Below are positions 52,544 through 60,982 of a stretch of DNA of 64,000 nt, piece after piece. Made by a program: the position numbers and the translations under genes. This DNA comes from DAOUBF01 sp034432795. Lineage in GTDB: Bacteria; Chloroflexota; Anaerolineae; DSLN01. How positions within the stretch are numbered: the first letter of the stretch is position 1; every line of letters begins with the position of its first letter. The notes under the pieces were generated by a model. It did not search any database. It saw only the letters and a program-made list of their open reading frames with translations, and was not told where the DNA came from. The stretch is from contig DAOUBF010000064.1 in NCBI GenBank assembly GCA_034432795.1, forward strand, positions 30,344-94,343, written 5' to 3'.

Positions 52544-53539
52544 ATGAAATTTGGGTTTATCCCCACCGAGGGCGGGCACTACTACCGCGAGTTCTTTGAA
52601 GAAGCCTTGCTGGGTGAGGCGCTGGGCTTTGATTCGGTCTGGCTGGAGGAACATCATGGCGTCAGGGACCATTACTGGCCCTCGCCGCTGATCGGCCTGG
52701 CCGGGATCGCCACCCGCACCGAGCGTATCCTCATCGGCACAGACATCCTGGTGATGCCCTTCTACCATCCCGTGCGCGTAGCCGAGGATACGGCCATGCT
52801 GGATATCATCTCGCAGGGCCGCTTTATCCTGGGGGCGGCCATCGGCTATAAACCGGACGAGTTCGCCCTGTACCAGGTGCCGCTGGAGAAGCGCGGGGCA
52901 CGCTTTGAAGAGGCCATCCGCCTGATCAAGCTGCTATGGACGCAGGAGGAGGTCCACTTTGAGGGCGAATACTATCAGGTCAAGGGGCTGAAGATTGAGC
53001 CGCGCCCGTGCAGCCAGCCACACCCCCCTCTGTGGCTGGGCGGCTGGGGGGACCTGGCCCTGGCGCGGGCGGCCCGCCTGGGGGATGCCTGGCTCCCCGG
53101 CCCCACCGCCGCCCTGGATAAGCTCCTCCAGGCCCAGCGCGTGTACCATGAGCATCTCAGGGCGTCGGGCATTGACCCTGCCACCCGGCCGAGGCCCCTG
53201 ACACGCGAGGTCGTCATCGCGGACACAGATGAGAAGGCGCGGGAGATGGCCGAGCGCCACCTGCTCATCAATTACCGCGATGAATATGGGGGCGGCGAGT
53301 GGAAGCACCCCCTTATCGGCGCGGAAGATACCGCGCCGGTGGACCAGTTGGACGCCATCAGCCGCGACCGCTTCCTGGTGGGCAGCCCGGAGACCGTGAT
53401 CCGGCAGTTGCAAAAGTTCAAGGACGCCTTTGGGGTGGACCACCTGATCTGCCGGTTATATTTCCCTGGCATCCCCCACGAGTTTATCATGCAGGAACTG
53501 CGGTTGCTGGCCCAGGAGGTCATGCCGGCATTCCGCTAG
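52544..53539 (+). CDS. Luciferase-like FMN-dependent monooxygenase
   Basis: A 331-residue TIM-barrel flavoprotein of the bacterial luciferase family. Typical parts: MKFGFIPTEGGHYYREFFEE, LGFDSVWLEEHHGVRDHYWP, ATRTERILIGTDILVMPFYH, then PPLWLGGWGDLALARAARLG near residue 163. It would use reduced FMN and O2, or be F420-dependent as some relatives are. Substrates include alkanesulfonates, ketones and xenobiotics; the neighbours do not decide. Its position 34 bp after livF suggests cotranscription with the transporter. Confidence 0.88.
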   Translation: MKFGFIPTEGGHYYREFFEEALLGEALGFDSVWLEEHHGVRDHYWPSPLIGLAGIATRTERILIGTDILVMPFYHPVRVAEDTAMLDIISQGRFILGAAIGYKPDEFALYQVPLEKRGARFEEAIRLIKLLWTQEEVHFEGEYYQVKGLKIEPRPCSQPHPPLWLGGWGDLALARAARLGDAWLPGPTAALDKLLQAQRVYHEHLRASGIDPATRPRPLTREVVIADTDEKAREMAERHLLINYRDEYGGGEWKHPLIGAEDTAPVDQLDAISRDRFLVGSPETVIRQLQKFKDAFGVDHLICRLYFPGIPHEFIMQELRLLAQEVMPAFR

Positions 53540-53601
53540 GACAGAGGACGGGCGCCCCTCTAGTAGGGGGAAAGAGTGAGAAGCCCTTCGCCGAAGGCCA
53601 C

Positions 53602-54480
53602 ATGAAGATCAGTGTAATCACCGACGAGATCAGCGCCGACCCGGAGACCGCCATTGAGTTGGGGGTGGAATGGGGCGTGCGCGAGTTTGAACTGCGCGGC
53701 TTCTACACCGACCGCGTGCCGCGTCTGTCAGCGTATCAGAAACAGCGCCTCCGTGACATCCTGGAGATGTACCAAGCCCGTGCCATCGCCATCGGGCCGG
53801 GGCTATTCAAAATCGCCTATCCGCCCAGGCGCCCGCCCTGGACGACGTTGGGCTGGATGGACCGCGCCGGATATGAGAGTTGGGCCGAGGCGCAGCGCCT
53901 GGTGCGCTATCACCTGGATGAGTTGTTGCCCGCCTCGCTGGACTATGCTGGCGAGATGGGCGTGCGCACCGTGGTCATCTTCAGCTTTGACCGGGCCGGC
54001 GCGCCGCCGGGTGAACCGCCTGAGGAGGTGCTTAACGCGCTGCGGCTGGCGGCGGAGCGGGCCGGCGCGGCGGGCATTCAGCTTGCGATTGAGACCGAGG
54101 ACGGTTTTTGGGCCGATACCGGCGCACGCACGGCCCAGATCGTGCGGGCCATCAACCATCCCGCCCTGGGCGTCAACTGGGACCCGGGCAATGCCTTTTT
54201 CGCTGGCGATACGCCCTACCCGGCGGGCTATGAAGCCGTACGCGGCCTGGTGCGCCACGTCCATTTTAAGGACGCGCTGCACGATGCGGCGGGCAGGCCG
54301 CACTATGTCGCCGAGGGCCAGATTGACTGGGCGGGCCAGATCAAAGCGCTGGCCGCCGATGGGTACGACGGTTATATCTCCATTGAGACCCACATCCGCC
54401 CGAAGGTGGCGGCGGCGCGGGCGGCCCTGGAACGCCTGCGCCGCCTGATCGCCGCGACCCAGGCGGGGCACAACGGCTGA
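53602..54480 (+). CDS. Sugar-phosphate isomerase/epimerase-like TIM-barrel protein
   Basis: A 292-residue protein of the xylose-isomerase-like/AP-endonuclease-2 superfamily. Metal ligands are visible: Glu in LAIETEDGF near residue 158, NWDPGNAFFAGD (near 192), HVHFKDA and DGYISIETH. Related enzymes epimerise or isomerise keto sugars, dehydrate inosose (IolE) or split 3-keto-glycosides. This fits the creatininase, GMC dehydrogenase and ribose-type transporter of the island if the substrate is a cyclitol or amino sugar. ATG 53602 chosen by family similarity. Confidence 0.82.
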   Translation: MKISVITDEISADPETAIELGVEWGVREFELRGFYTDRVPRLSAYQKQRLRDILEMYQARAIAIGPGLFKIAYPPRRPPWTTLGWMDRAGYESWAEAQRLVRYHLDELLPASLDYAGEMGVRTVVIFSFDRAGAPPGEPPEEVLNALRLAAERAGAAGIQLAIETEDGFWADTGARTAQIVRAINHPALGVNWDPGNAFFAGDTPYPAGYEAVRGLVRHVHFKDALHDAAGRPHYVAEGQIDWAGQIKALAADGYDGYISIETHIRPKVAAARAALERLRRLIAATQAGHNG

Positions 54481-54499
54481 ACAAGAGGAGGGAGAGAGG

Positions 54500-55438
54500 A
54501 TGAACGCGAGCGACCTGGAAGGTATCATCCCGGCAGTGATCGTCCCCATGCGCCGGGACTACTCCATTGACTTTGAGGCCTTTCGCCGCTATCTGGACTG
54601 GGTGGTGGCGCAGGGGCCGGTGGGGCTGGCGGTGAACGTGGACACAGGCGAGGGGCCATACCTGACGCCCGATGAGCGTGTCCAGGTGATCCAGACCGCG
54701 CGCGAGGTCGCCGCCGGGCGCTGCGCCATCATCGCCGGCTGCGGCGGGCCGGGCACGTTGACGGCGGTGGCCAATGCGAAGGCGGCCCGCGACGCCGGGG
54801 CGGATGCGCTGCTCGTATTCCCCACGCCGGCCTTCCTGAACGATCCGTTGGATGCGCGTATCGTTTACGACTACCACAAGGCGATCGCTGAAGCGGCGGG
54901 GCTACCGCTGATCGTGTTTCAGCTTGGGCCGATCTTCGGGGGCGTGAATTATCCGCCGCACGCGCTGGCGAAGGTGCTGGAATTGCCAGAGGTCATCGGC
55001 CTGAAAGACGCCTCGTTTGATGCCCAGCGCTTCGTCATGACCCGCGACATCGTCCGCCAGGCGAACCATCCGGTGACCCTGCTCACGGGCAACGACAACT
55101 TCCTGCTGGAGAGCTTCCTGCTGGGCGCGCAGGGCGGCTTGCTGGGCTACGGCGCGGTGGGCGTGGGCCTGTTGGTGGAGATGCTGCGGGCGGTGAAAGA
55201 GCGGGCGTTTGATCGGGCCGTCGCCATGCAGCCGCGTGTACAGGGCTTCTGCGATTACATCTATGGCCGCCCCATCGGCGACTACCGGGCGCGCTGCAAG
55301 GTGGCCCTGGTGCACATGGGCCTGCTCACGCCGGAGCAAACCTACGTCCGCCCGCCGTTCCTCTCGCTGTGGGAGGCGGAACGCGAAGCGACACGGCGGG
55401 CAGTGGAGAAGGCCGGGCTATTGGGGGTGGCGGCTTAG
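54500..55438 (+). CDS. DapA/NanA-family lyase or synthase
   Basis: A 312-residue class I aldolase-type TIM barrel. The Schiff-base lysine is in VIGLKDASFD near residue 168-177; the loop GCGGPGTLTAVANAKAARDA resembles the GTGSNST-type region of dihydrodipicolinate synthase, and the catalytic Tyr region reads IVFQLGPIFGG, without the usual YNxP, so it is probably not a lysine enzyme. Family members cleave or condense pyruvate with aldehydes, including keto-deoxy sugar acids. Last gene of the long plus-strand run. GGAGGGAGAGG precedes the ATG. Confidence 0.85.
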   Translation: MNASDLEGIIPAVIVPMRRDYSIDFEAFRRYLDWVVAQGPVGLAVNVDTGEGPYLTPDERVQVIQTAREVAAGRCAIIAGCGGPGTLTAVANAKAARDAGADALLVFPTPAFLNDPLDARIVYDYHKAIAEAAGLPLIVFQLGPIFGGVNYPPHALAKVLELPEVIGLKDASFDAQRFVMTRDIVRQANHPVTLLTGNDNFLLESFLLGAQGGLLGYGAVGVGLLVEMLRAVKERAFDRAVAMQPRVQGFCDYIYGRPIGDYRARCKVALVHMGLLTPEQTYVRPPFLSLWEAEREATRRAVEKAGLLGVAA

Positions 55439-56418
55439 CCCCGGTGCTTTTTGTGGTGGCGCTCACCCGCCAGGACCTCGCGCCAGCCTTCCTCGGCGGA
55501 GCGAAAATGCGCCCCCAGTTCGCGCTGCGCTTTGGCTGAAGAACCCCACATGGTCACAGTGGCGGAGGCGACGGCCTCACGCGAGAGCAGCGGGTCGCGC
55601 CCCAGCAGAGCGAAGAGAGCCTCGGCGGGCGGGGTTGCCAGCCGCACCAGGCTTAGAGGCAGATACACCCTGGGCGCGGGGATGCCGGTCAGCCGCTCCC
55701 ACAACTGAAACATCTCACGGTTTCGCAGCGGTTCGCCCGCCAGGATATAGCTCTCGCCAACGCGCCCCCGTTCCATGGCCAAGATGATGGCCTCGGCGGT
55801 GTCGTCCACGTGGGTATGGGTGTAGCCGGCGTCCGGACCGAAGAACACAGGTAGCAGCCGCCGCAAGTACAGCCGCGCCATCACCCCGAACAGGCTGTGA
55901 TCGCCAACGCCGTAGACCGCAGCAGGCATGACGATGATCACCGGCACGCCTGCCCGGATGAGCCGTTCGGCGGCCTGGTGCGCGGCGAGCTTGCTGCGTT
56001 CGTACTCGCTGACCGGCTCTGTACGACGTTGGAAGGTCTCATCCACCACCTGGCCACAGGTGTCGCCGAGGACCGCCAGGGTGCTGACGTGGACAATTCG
56101 CTTCACCCCCAGTTCGGCGGCCAGCCCCAGGGTGTTCTCCGTACCGCTGAGGTTAATGCGCCACATACGCGCCTTATCGCGGATACCGATCCGATACCAG
56201 CCAGCCAGATGGATGACGGCATCAGCGCCCTGCATGGGCCGGCGCATGGAGCCGACCTCGGTGATGTCGCCCACCGCCAGGGTGACGCCCAGCGCCCGGA
56301 ACGCCTCCGCTCGGGCCGGGTCGCGCACCAGGCAGGTGACGCGATAGCCGCGCTCCACCAATCGGGGGACGACGCGGCTGCCGATGAAGCCGGTGCCACC
56401 GGTGACAAAGACGTTCAT
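55435..56418 (-). CDS. Extended SDR (NAD-dependent epimerase/dehydratase family)
   Basis: A 327-residue protein: Rossmann motif FVTGGTGFIGSRVVPRLVER (residues 4-23), VAVGDI-type loop (LAVGDITEVGSM), VIHLAGWYRIG and the YxxxK-type site YERSKLAAHQAAERL near residue 145. The fold matches dihydroflavonol-reductase-like and hopanoid-associated sugar epimerases (HpnA type). Acceptor unknown. Its stop codon overlaps that of the DapA-like gene, so the two genes converge. Confidence 0.88.
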   Translation of the reverse strand: MNVFVTGGTGFIGSRVVPRLVERGYRVTCLVRDPARAEAFRALGVTLAVGDITEVGSMRRPMQGADAVIHLAGWYRIGIRDKARMWRINLSGTENTLGLAAELGVKRIVHVSTLAVLGDTCGQVVDETFQRRTEPVSEYERSKLAAHQAAERLIRAGVPVIIVMPAAVYGVGDHSLFGVMARLYLRRLLPVFFGPDAGYTHTHVDDTAEAIILAMERGRVGESYILAGEPLRNREMFQLWERLTGIPAPRVYLPLSLVRLATPPAEALFALLGRDPLLSREAVASATVTMWGSSAKAQRELGAHFRSAEEGWREVLAGERHHKKHRG

Positions 56419-56485
56419 TCTATGGATACGCGATATGATGATGCAGGACAGAGATTATGCTGGGATTAGGCTGAAGGCGCAAGTT

Positions 56486-56510
56486 GTAGGGGCGAGGCGT
56501 GCCTCGCCCC
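56486..56510. repeat. Palindrome GTAGGGGCGAGG...CCTCGCCCC
   Basis: GGGGCGAGGC and GCCTCGCCCC pair perfectly around GT. It lies directly before the type A element. Confidence 0.55.
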
Positions 56511-56513
56511 TTC

Positions 56514-56664
56514 GGGTGCATTTCAATTTTGGGGCAACTGTCGGCCATCACCCCCTCCCTGCCCCTCCCCCATCCAGGGGGAGGGAACTCACCCCCCCTG
56601 GCGGGGGAGGGTTGGGGTGGGGGGTAACCAACCGGGTCATCTGCCCCAAATCTGATATACACCC
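56514..56664. mobile_element. MITE-like element, type A, copy 2, with near-perfect 8-bp target duplication
   Basis: 151 bp, the same length as copy 1 at 15528 and about 85-90% identical. The left end GGGTGCATTTCAATTTT and the inverse of the right end match at 21 of 27 positions. The flanks are GCCCCTTC (56506-56513) and GCCCCTAC (56665-56672), an 8-bp duplication with one difference. No coding capacity. The gap 56419-56824 holds only this and palindromes. Confidence 0.8.
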
Positions 56665-56737
56665 GCCCCTACGCACCGGTTGACCCCAACGGGGCCTGCC
56701 ATTATAATGCCGCTGCCAGACATAACACGATTGGCCT

Positions 56738-56794
56738 GTAGGGGCACGTTGCGACGTGCCTCAGTAGGGGCACGTTGCGACGTGCCCCTACTGA
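56738..56794. repeat. Palindrome, one partial and one complete copy
   Basis: TCAGTAGGGGCACGT (56761-56775) and ACGTGCCCCTACTGA (56780-56794) are perfect 15-bp arms. A first partial copy GTAGGGGCACGTTGCGACGT lies at 56738-56757. Confidence 0.65.
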
Positions 56795-56824
56795 GAACTG
56801 AGAGCCAGCCTATGGAGAACGGGG

Positions 56825-57019
56825 ATGACCAAGCGTATGTTGGGCGCCGTCCTGGTGCCGCTGGGGATCGCGCTGGCCCTGATGGCCCTGGGGATAGACC
56901 TCTTGGGCGCGGGCCGCTGGAGCGGATTCGGGCCGGTGCAGATCATCGGGCTGGTGGTCGGCCTGGCGCTGGCGGTCGCGGGCGGCATCCTGGTGCGCAC
57001 GAATGGCAGGCCAGCGTAA
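56825..57019 (+). CDS. Small two-helix membrane protein
   Basis: A 64-residue protein with two hydrophobic helices (LGAVLVPLGIALALMALGID and IIGLVVGLALAVAGGILV) and a short basic end. No family recognised. It overlaps the next gene by one base (TAATG), so it is probably a real, coupled gene. The start is supported by GAACGGGG only weakly. Confidence 0.55.
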   Translation: MTKRMLGAVLVPLGIALALMALGIDLLGAGRWSGFGPVQIIGLVVGLALAVAGGILVRTNGRPA

Positions 57020-58596
57020 TGGGCTATCGGGTGCTCGCGCTGGTGCGCGGCGCCGGCCAGGCGCTCACCGCGCTGGCGCTGCTGGCCTTCCTCGGCTATT
57101 TCGCCGTGTATAGTTATTATGCCTATACGCTGTTCCGCTTCCCCTACGATTACGATCAGGGCGAGGGCTTTGAACTGTACGATAGCGTGCTCTTCAGCCA
57201 GGGCGAGTGGCCCTACCGCGACAACGCCGTCTATCCCTTCTACGCCTCCAATTACCCGCCGGTGTTCCACCTGATGGTGGTGCCCCTGGTCTGGGCCTTT
57301 GGACCTCAGTTGTGGACAGGGCGGGTGGTCTCCTTCGCGGCCACGCTGGTCACAGCCGCCCTGATCGCGTACGCGGTCCGGCGCGAGACGCGCCTGTGGG
57401 CCATCCCCGTGCTGTCCGGCCTGGCCTTTCTGGCGTCTAATTACGTGTATCAGATCGGGCCGCTGTTCCGCTCACATATGACGATGGTGCTGTTTGAGAC
57501 GGCGGCGATCCTCGTCTTGAACGGGGTGGACGATCCGCGCTATGGGCGGCGCAATCTACTCGCCGGGCTGATGCTACTCCTGATAGCAGGCTATACCAAG
57601 CCCCAGGCGGTGGTGACGGTCATCGCCGCCTTTCTGTTCCTGTTCCTGCGAGGGCCGCGCCGGGCGTTGGTCGCCGGAGTCGCCTTTGCCGCCGCCACCG
57701 GCCTGATCTTCTGGGCCATTGACCGGGCCACCGCCGGCCAGTGGACAGTCAATGTCATCCAGGCCAACGTCAACGCCTATGATGCGCATCAGGCCGCCGA
57801 ACTGTATTTCCAATGGTTCCGGCTGCACGCCGTCCTGATCCTCCTGGCGGCTGGCTATGTCGTTTATGAGCTATTCTGGTCGCGGCTATCCGCGTATAGC
57901 CTGTGGTTTGTGCTGGCCGCAGCGGGCGGGGTGCTCTCTGGCAAGTGGGGGGCCAGCGCAGCCTACTTCACCACCTCGGTGGCCGCGATGTGCCTGGTCT
58001 CCGGGCTGGCAGCGGGGAAGCTGGCCATCGTCTCTCGTGCCTCGCCCGCCGTCAAGCCTCCAGGCGCGGTTCCCATCGCCAGCTATGCAGCCCTGGCGCT
58101 CACCCTGCTTGTGCCCTTGCTGTACCTTCACCAGGCAGCGCGCGTGTTCCATATGCCCACACGACCGGAGCCGTTTACCACAATGGCCCGGCTGCTCGGC
58201 CAACCGACGGACGTGGCCTATCTGGATGCCCTGGGCTTCCCCGCGTTAGGGCGACCGCCCACCGAGGAGGATATGGCCGCCGGGCGGCGGATCGCCGCGT
58301 ATGTCGCCGCCGCGGCCGGCCCGGCGCTCAGCGAGGAAGCCGGGTTCCCGCTCAGCGTGGGCAAGCCGGTGGTGACCAACCCGACGCAGTTGCTCAACCT
58401 GGATAAAAATGGGCTGCTGGACAAAACGCAGCTCCTGGCGGCGATCAACGCCCAGAGGTTCGGCGTGGTCGTGCTGCGCGCCCAGTTTTACCCCCAGGAT
58501 GTCCTGGATGCCATCGGCCAGGCCTATGAACTGGTGGAGGAGATTCGCATGAATGGCTTCACCTACCGGATTCTGAAGCCGCGCAGCCGTCAATAG
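57019..58596 (+). CDS. Membrane glycosyltransferase-like protein (GT39/GT83 type)
   Basis: A 525-residue protein with about ten hydrophobic helices. The first periplasmic loop YDYDQGEGFELYDSVLF and following PFYASNYPPVFHLMVVPL carry the acidic residue and the Asn-Tyr-Pro-Pro motif typical of PMT/ArnT-like transferases using polyprenyl-phosphate sugars. The C-terminal part is soluble. Acceptor unknown. Start ATG 57019 in a TAATG overlap with the small protein. Confidence 0.78.
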   Translation: MGYRVLALVRGAGQALTALALLAFLGYFAVYSYYAYTLFRFPYDYDQGEGFELYDSVLFSQGEWPYRDNAVYPFYASNYPPVFHLMVVPLVWAFGPQLWTGRVVSFAATLVTAALIAYAVRRETRLWAIPVLSGLAFLASNYVYQIGPLFRSHMTMVLFETAAILVLNGVDDPRYGRRNLLAGLMLLLIAGYTKPQAVVTVIAAFLFLFLRGPRRALVAGVAFAAATGLIFWAIDRATAGQWTVNVIQANVNAYDAHQAAELYFQWFRLHAVLILLAAGYVVYELFWSRLSAYSLWFVLAAAGGVLSGKWGASAAYFTTSVAAMCLVSGLAAGKLAIVSRASPAVKPPGAVPIASYAALALTLLVPLLYLHQAARVFHMPTRPEPFTTMARLLGQPTDVAYLDALGFPALGRPPTEEDMAAGRRIAAYVAAAAGPALSEEAGFPLSVGKPVVTNPTQLLNLDKNGLLDKTQLLAAINAQRFGVVVLRAQFYPQDVLDAIGQAYELVEEIRMNGFTYRILKPRSRQ

Positions 58597-58676
58597 GCGC
58601 ATATCTACTGATAGGGACTTCACTCACCGCGCCGCCTCTGCGCTCTCGGCGTCTCTGCGGTGAAGAGGACATATTT

Positions 58677-59393
58677 ATGAAGACGTTGGATTACCGCGTT
58701 CAACTGCCTGTTTTTGAGGGGCCGCTGGACCTCCTGCTGTATCTCATTGAGCGCCAGGAACTGGATATTACCCAGGTCTCGCTGGCGCGCGTGACCGATC
58801 AGTATCTGGAATACCTGCAGCGCATGGAGGAGCGCCGGGCCGGGGAACTGGCCGAGTTCCTGGTGATCGCGGCTAAGCTGTTGCTGATCAAGTCGCGGGC
58901 GCTTCTGCCTCAGCCGCCCCCACCGCCGGAGCCGGGCGAAGAGGATGTAGGAGAGGAACTGGTGCGGCAACTGGCGGCATACAAGCGCTTCAAGGAAGTG
59001 GCGGCAGCGTTGCGGCAACGGGAGGAGGAGGGCTGGCGCAGCTTCGTGCGGCTGGCCCCGCCGCCGAAGATTGAGCCGCCGCTGGAATTGAACCTGTCAT
59101 TGGATGAATTGGTGGCCCTGGTGCGCCAGGCGCTTGCAATTGAGTCGGAGGCACCGCCGGTGGGCCGGGTTGGGCCGCCGCCCCAACGCATCAGCCTGGA
59201 AGAGCGTCTCGCAGCAGTGGAGGCGGCGGTGACGCAGGCGGGGCGGCTCACCTTTCGCGCTTTGCTGTCCGAGGCCGCCTCGCGCCTGGAGATCATCGTT
59301 ACGCTCCTGGCCGTCCTGGAGTTGCTCAAGCGCCAGCGCATCCGCGTGGAGCAGGCGAGCCTGTTCGGGGAGATCTGGATCAGCCCGCAATGA
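58677..59393 (+). CDS. scpA: Segregation and condensation protein A
   Basis: The 238-residue kleisin links the heads of the SMC dimer in chromosome segregation. The N-terminal motif VFEGPLDLLLYLIERQELDI and TQVSLARVTDQYLEYL are the SMC neck-binding helices. FLVIAAKLLLIKSRALLPQP follows, and the C-terminal winged helix lies in TFRALLSEAASRLEIIVTLL near residue 195-215. scpB is not adjacent, unlike in most genomes. A glycosyltransferase overlaps its end by four bases (ATGA). Confidence 0.92.
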   Translation: MKTLDYRVQLPVFEGPLDLLLYLIERQELDITQVSLARVTDQYLEYLQRMEERRAGELAEFLVIAAKLLLIKSRALLPQPPPPPEPGEEDVGEELVRQLAAYKRFKEVAAALRQREEEGWRSFVRLAPPPKIEPPLELNLSLDELVALVRQALAIESEAPPVGRVGPPPQRISLEERLAAVEAAVTQAGRLTFRALLSEAASRLEIIVTLLAVLELLKRQRIRVEQASLFGEIWISPQ

Positions 59394-60877
59394 ACCGTCT
59401 TCGCCCTCAATTGATAGAAACCGGGCTTCTCCTGGGCATTCTGGTTGTCTATCTCTTCATTGGCGCCTTGTTTGCGCTGTATACACCGCCCTGGCAGGTA
59501 CCCGATGAACCGGCACACTACAACTACATCCGCATCCTGGCCGAGGAACGCCGCTTGCCCGTGCTGGAGATGGGCGATTTCCCCGCCGGGTATCTGGAGA
59601 CGCTCAAAGCGCAGCGCTTCCCGCCGGAGATGCCCATTGACCCTATCCGCTATGAATCGCACCAGCCGCCGCTCTACTATCTTCTGGCGGCGCCCCTCTT
59701 TGTCCTGACAGGGGGAGCACTCGTGCCGCTGCGCCTGTTCTCCCTGGTTCTGGGCGCAGGGGTCATCCTGCTGGCGTATACGGCAGTCCGAGGCCTGTTC
59801 CCGCGCCAGCCCCTTCTGGCACTGGGAACCGCCGCTTTTGTCGCCTTTTTGCCCCAGCACGTGGCCATGATGGCCGGGGTCAACAATGACAGCCTGGCCG
59901 AACTGATCCTGGCCGCCGTCATCTGGCAGCTTATTCTCCTCGCGCAGGCAGAGAGCGCGAAGACGGTGGGGGCAGCGCGGGCCGCTTTCCTGGGGGGGCT
60001 GATCGGCCTGGGCCTGGTGACGAAAACGACCGATTACCTGGCGCTGCCGTTGGCAGCGCTGGCCTTGGGGCTGCGCTGGCGCCGGGGGTGCGCCGGCTGC
60101 GGACGGCTGGCGCTGCTGATCTTCGGCCCGGCCCTGCTGATCGGCCTGCCCTGGTGGGTGCGCAACGCCGTGACCTATGGCGGGCTGGACCTGTTGGGGC
60201 TAGGCCGGCACAACTGGGTGGTGGTGGGTCAGCCGCGCACCTCTGAATGGCTGGCCGCATATGGGGCGGCGGAGGTCGCCCGGCGCTTCGTCCAGACAAC
60301 CTTCCAGAGCTTTTGGGGGCAGTTCGGCTGGATGGGGGTCGTCCTGGATCAGCGGATATACGCCGGGCTGGCGTTGGTGTCTGGGCTGGCTGGCCTGGGG
60401 TGGGTGCTCCAGGTGGTGGCAGGTCTGAGACCTGCCCCGACACGCCCCGCCCTCACACCGGGCCAGCGGGACGGGCTGATCCTGCTGGCCGGGCTGGTGC
60501 TATTGACGCTGGCCTCATACCTCTGGTACAACCTGACGTTTGTCCAGCACCAGGGCCGCTATCTGTTCCCGGCGCTGATCCCCATTGGGCTGGGGGTGAC
60601 GGTGGGGTTGCGCCGCGTGTTCCAGCCGGATGGGGCGCGGCTGGCGGCTGCGCTCCTCCTGGCGCTGCTGGCCGGGCTGGTGGCGTTCGGCCTGTTCACG
60701 GCGGACCTGGCCGGGGGGCCGATTGTTTTTGTCGGGTTACTGGCGGCCGGCCTGGGGGTGGCGGGTTGGCGAGGGCACAGCCTGACCGGGCCGGCGCTGG
60801 CAGCCTTTTACGCAGCGCTGGCAGCCTTTGACGGCGTGGCCCTGTTTGGATTTATCCTGCCGATGCTGCGGCCCTAG
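59390..60877 (+). CDS. Multi-helix membrane glycosyltransferase-like protein (DUF2142/PMT-like)
   Basis: A 495-residue protein with ten to twelve hydrophobic helices. The loop PPWQVPDEPAHYNYIRIL near residue 33-50 carries the acidic DE site, followed by YESHQPPLYYLLAAPLF, the common signature of DUF2142 and PMT-like lipid-linked-sugar transferases. The exact reaction is unknown. It is coupled to scpA by the ATGA overlap. A G/C hairpin follows its stop. Confidence 0.75.
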   Translation: MNRLRPQLIETGLLLGILVVYLFIGALFALYTPPWQVPDEPAHYNYIRILAEERRLPVLEMGDFPAGYLETLKAQRFPPEMPIDPIRYESHQPPLYYLLAAPLFVLTGGALVPLRLFSLVLGAGVILLAYTAVRGLFPRQPLLALGTAAFVAFLPQHVAMMAGVNNDSLAELILAAVIWQLILLAQAESAKTVGAARAAFLGGLIGLGLVTKTTDYLALPLAALALGLRWRRGCAGCGRLALLIFGPALLIGLPWWVRNAVTYGGLDLLGLGRHNWVVVGQPRTSEWLAAYGAAEVARRFVQTTFQSFWGQFGWMGVVLDQRIYAGLALVSGLAGLGWVLQVVAGLRPAPTRPALTPGQRDGLILLAGLVLLTLASYLWYNLTFVQHQGRYLFPALIPIGLGVTVGLRRVFQPDGARLAAALLLALLAGLVAFGLFTADLAGGPIVFVGLLAAGLGVAGWRGHSLTGPALAAFYAALAAFDGVALFGFILPMLRP

Positions 60878-60881
60878 ATGC

Positions 60882-60901
60882 GGCGGGTATAGAAACCCGC
60901 C
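60882..60901. terminator. Hairpin between convergent genes
   Basis: GGCGGGT (60882-60888) and ACCCGCC (60895-60901) with a 6-base loop, then a C/G-tract repeat to 60970. It separates the membrane glycosyltransferase and RNase Y genes. Confidence 0.5.
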
Positions 60902-60982
60902 CTACTAGCTGCCCCCACCCCAGCCCTCCCCCACAAGGAGGAAGGGAGATTCCCTCTCCACCCTGTGGGGGGCCGTAGCCGG

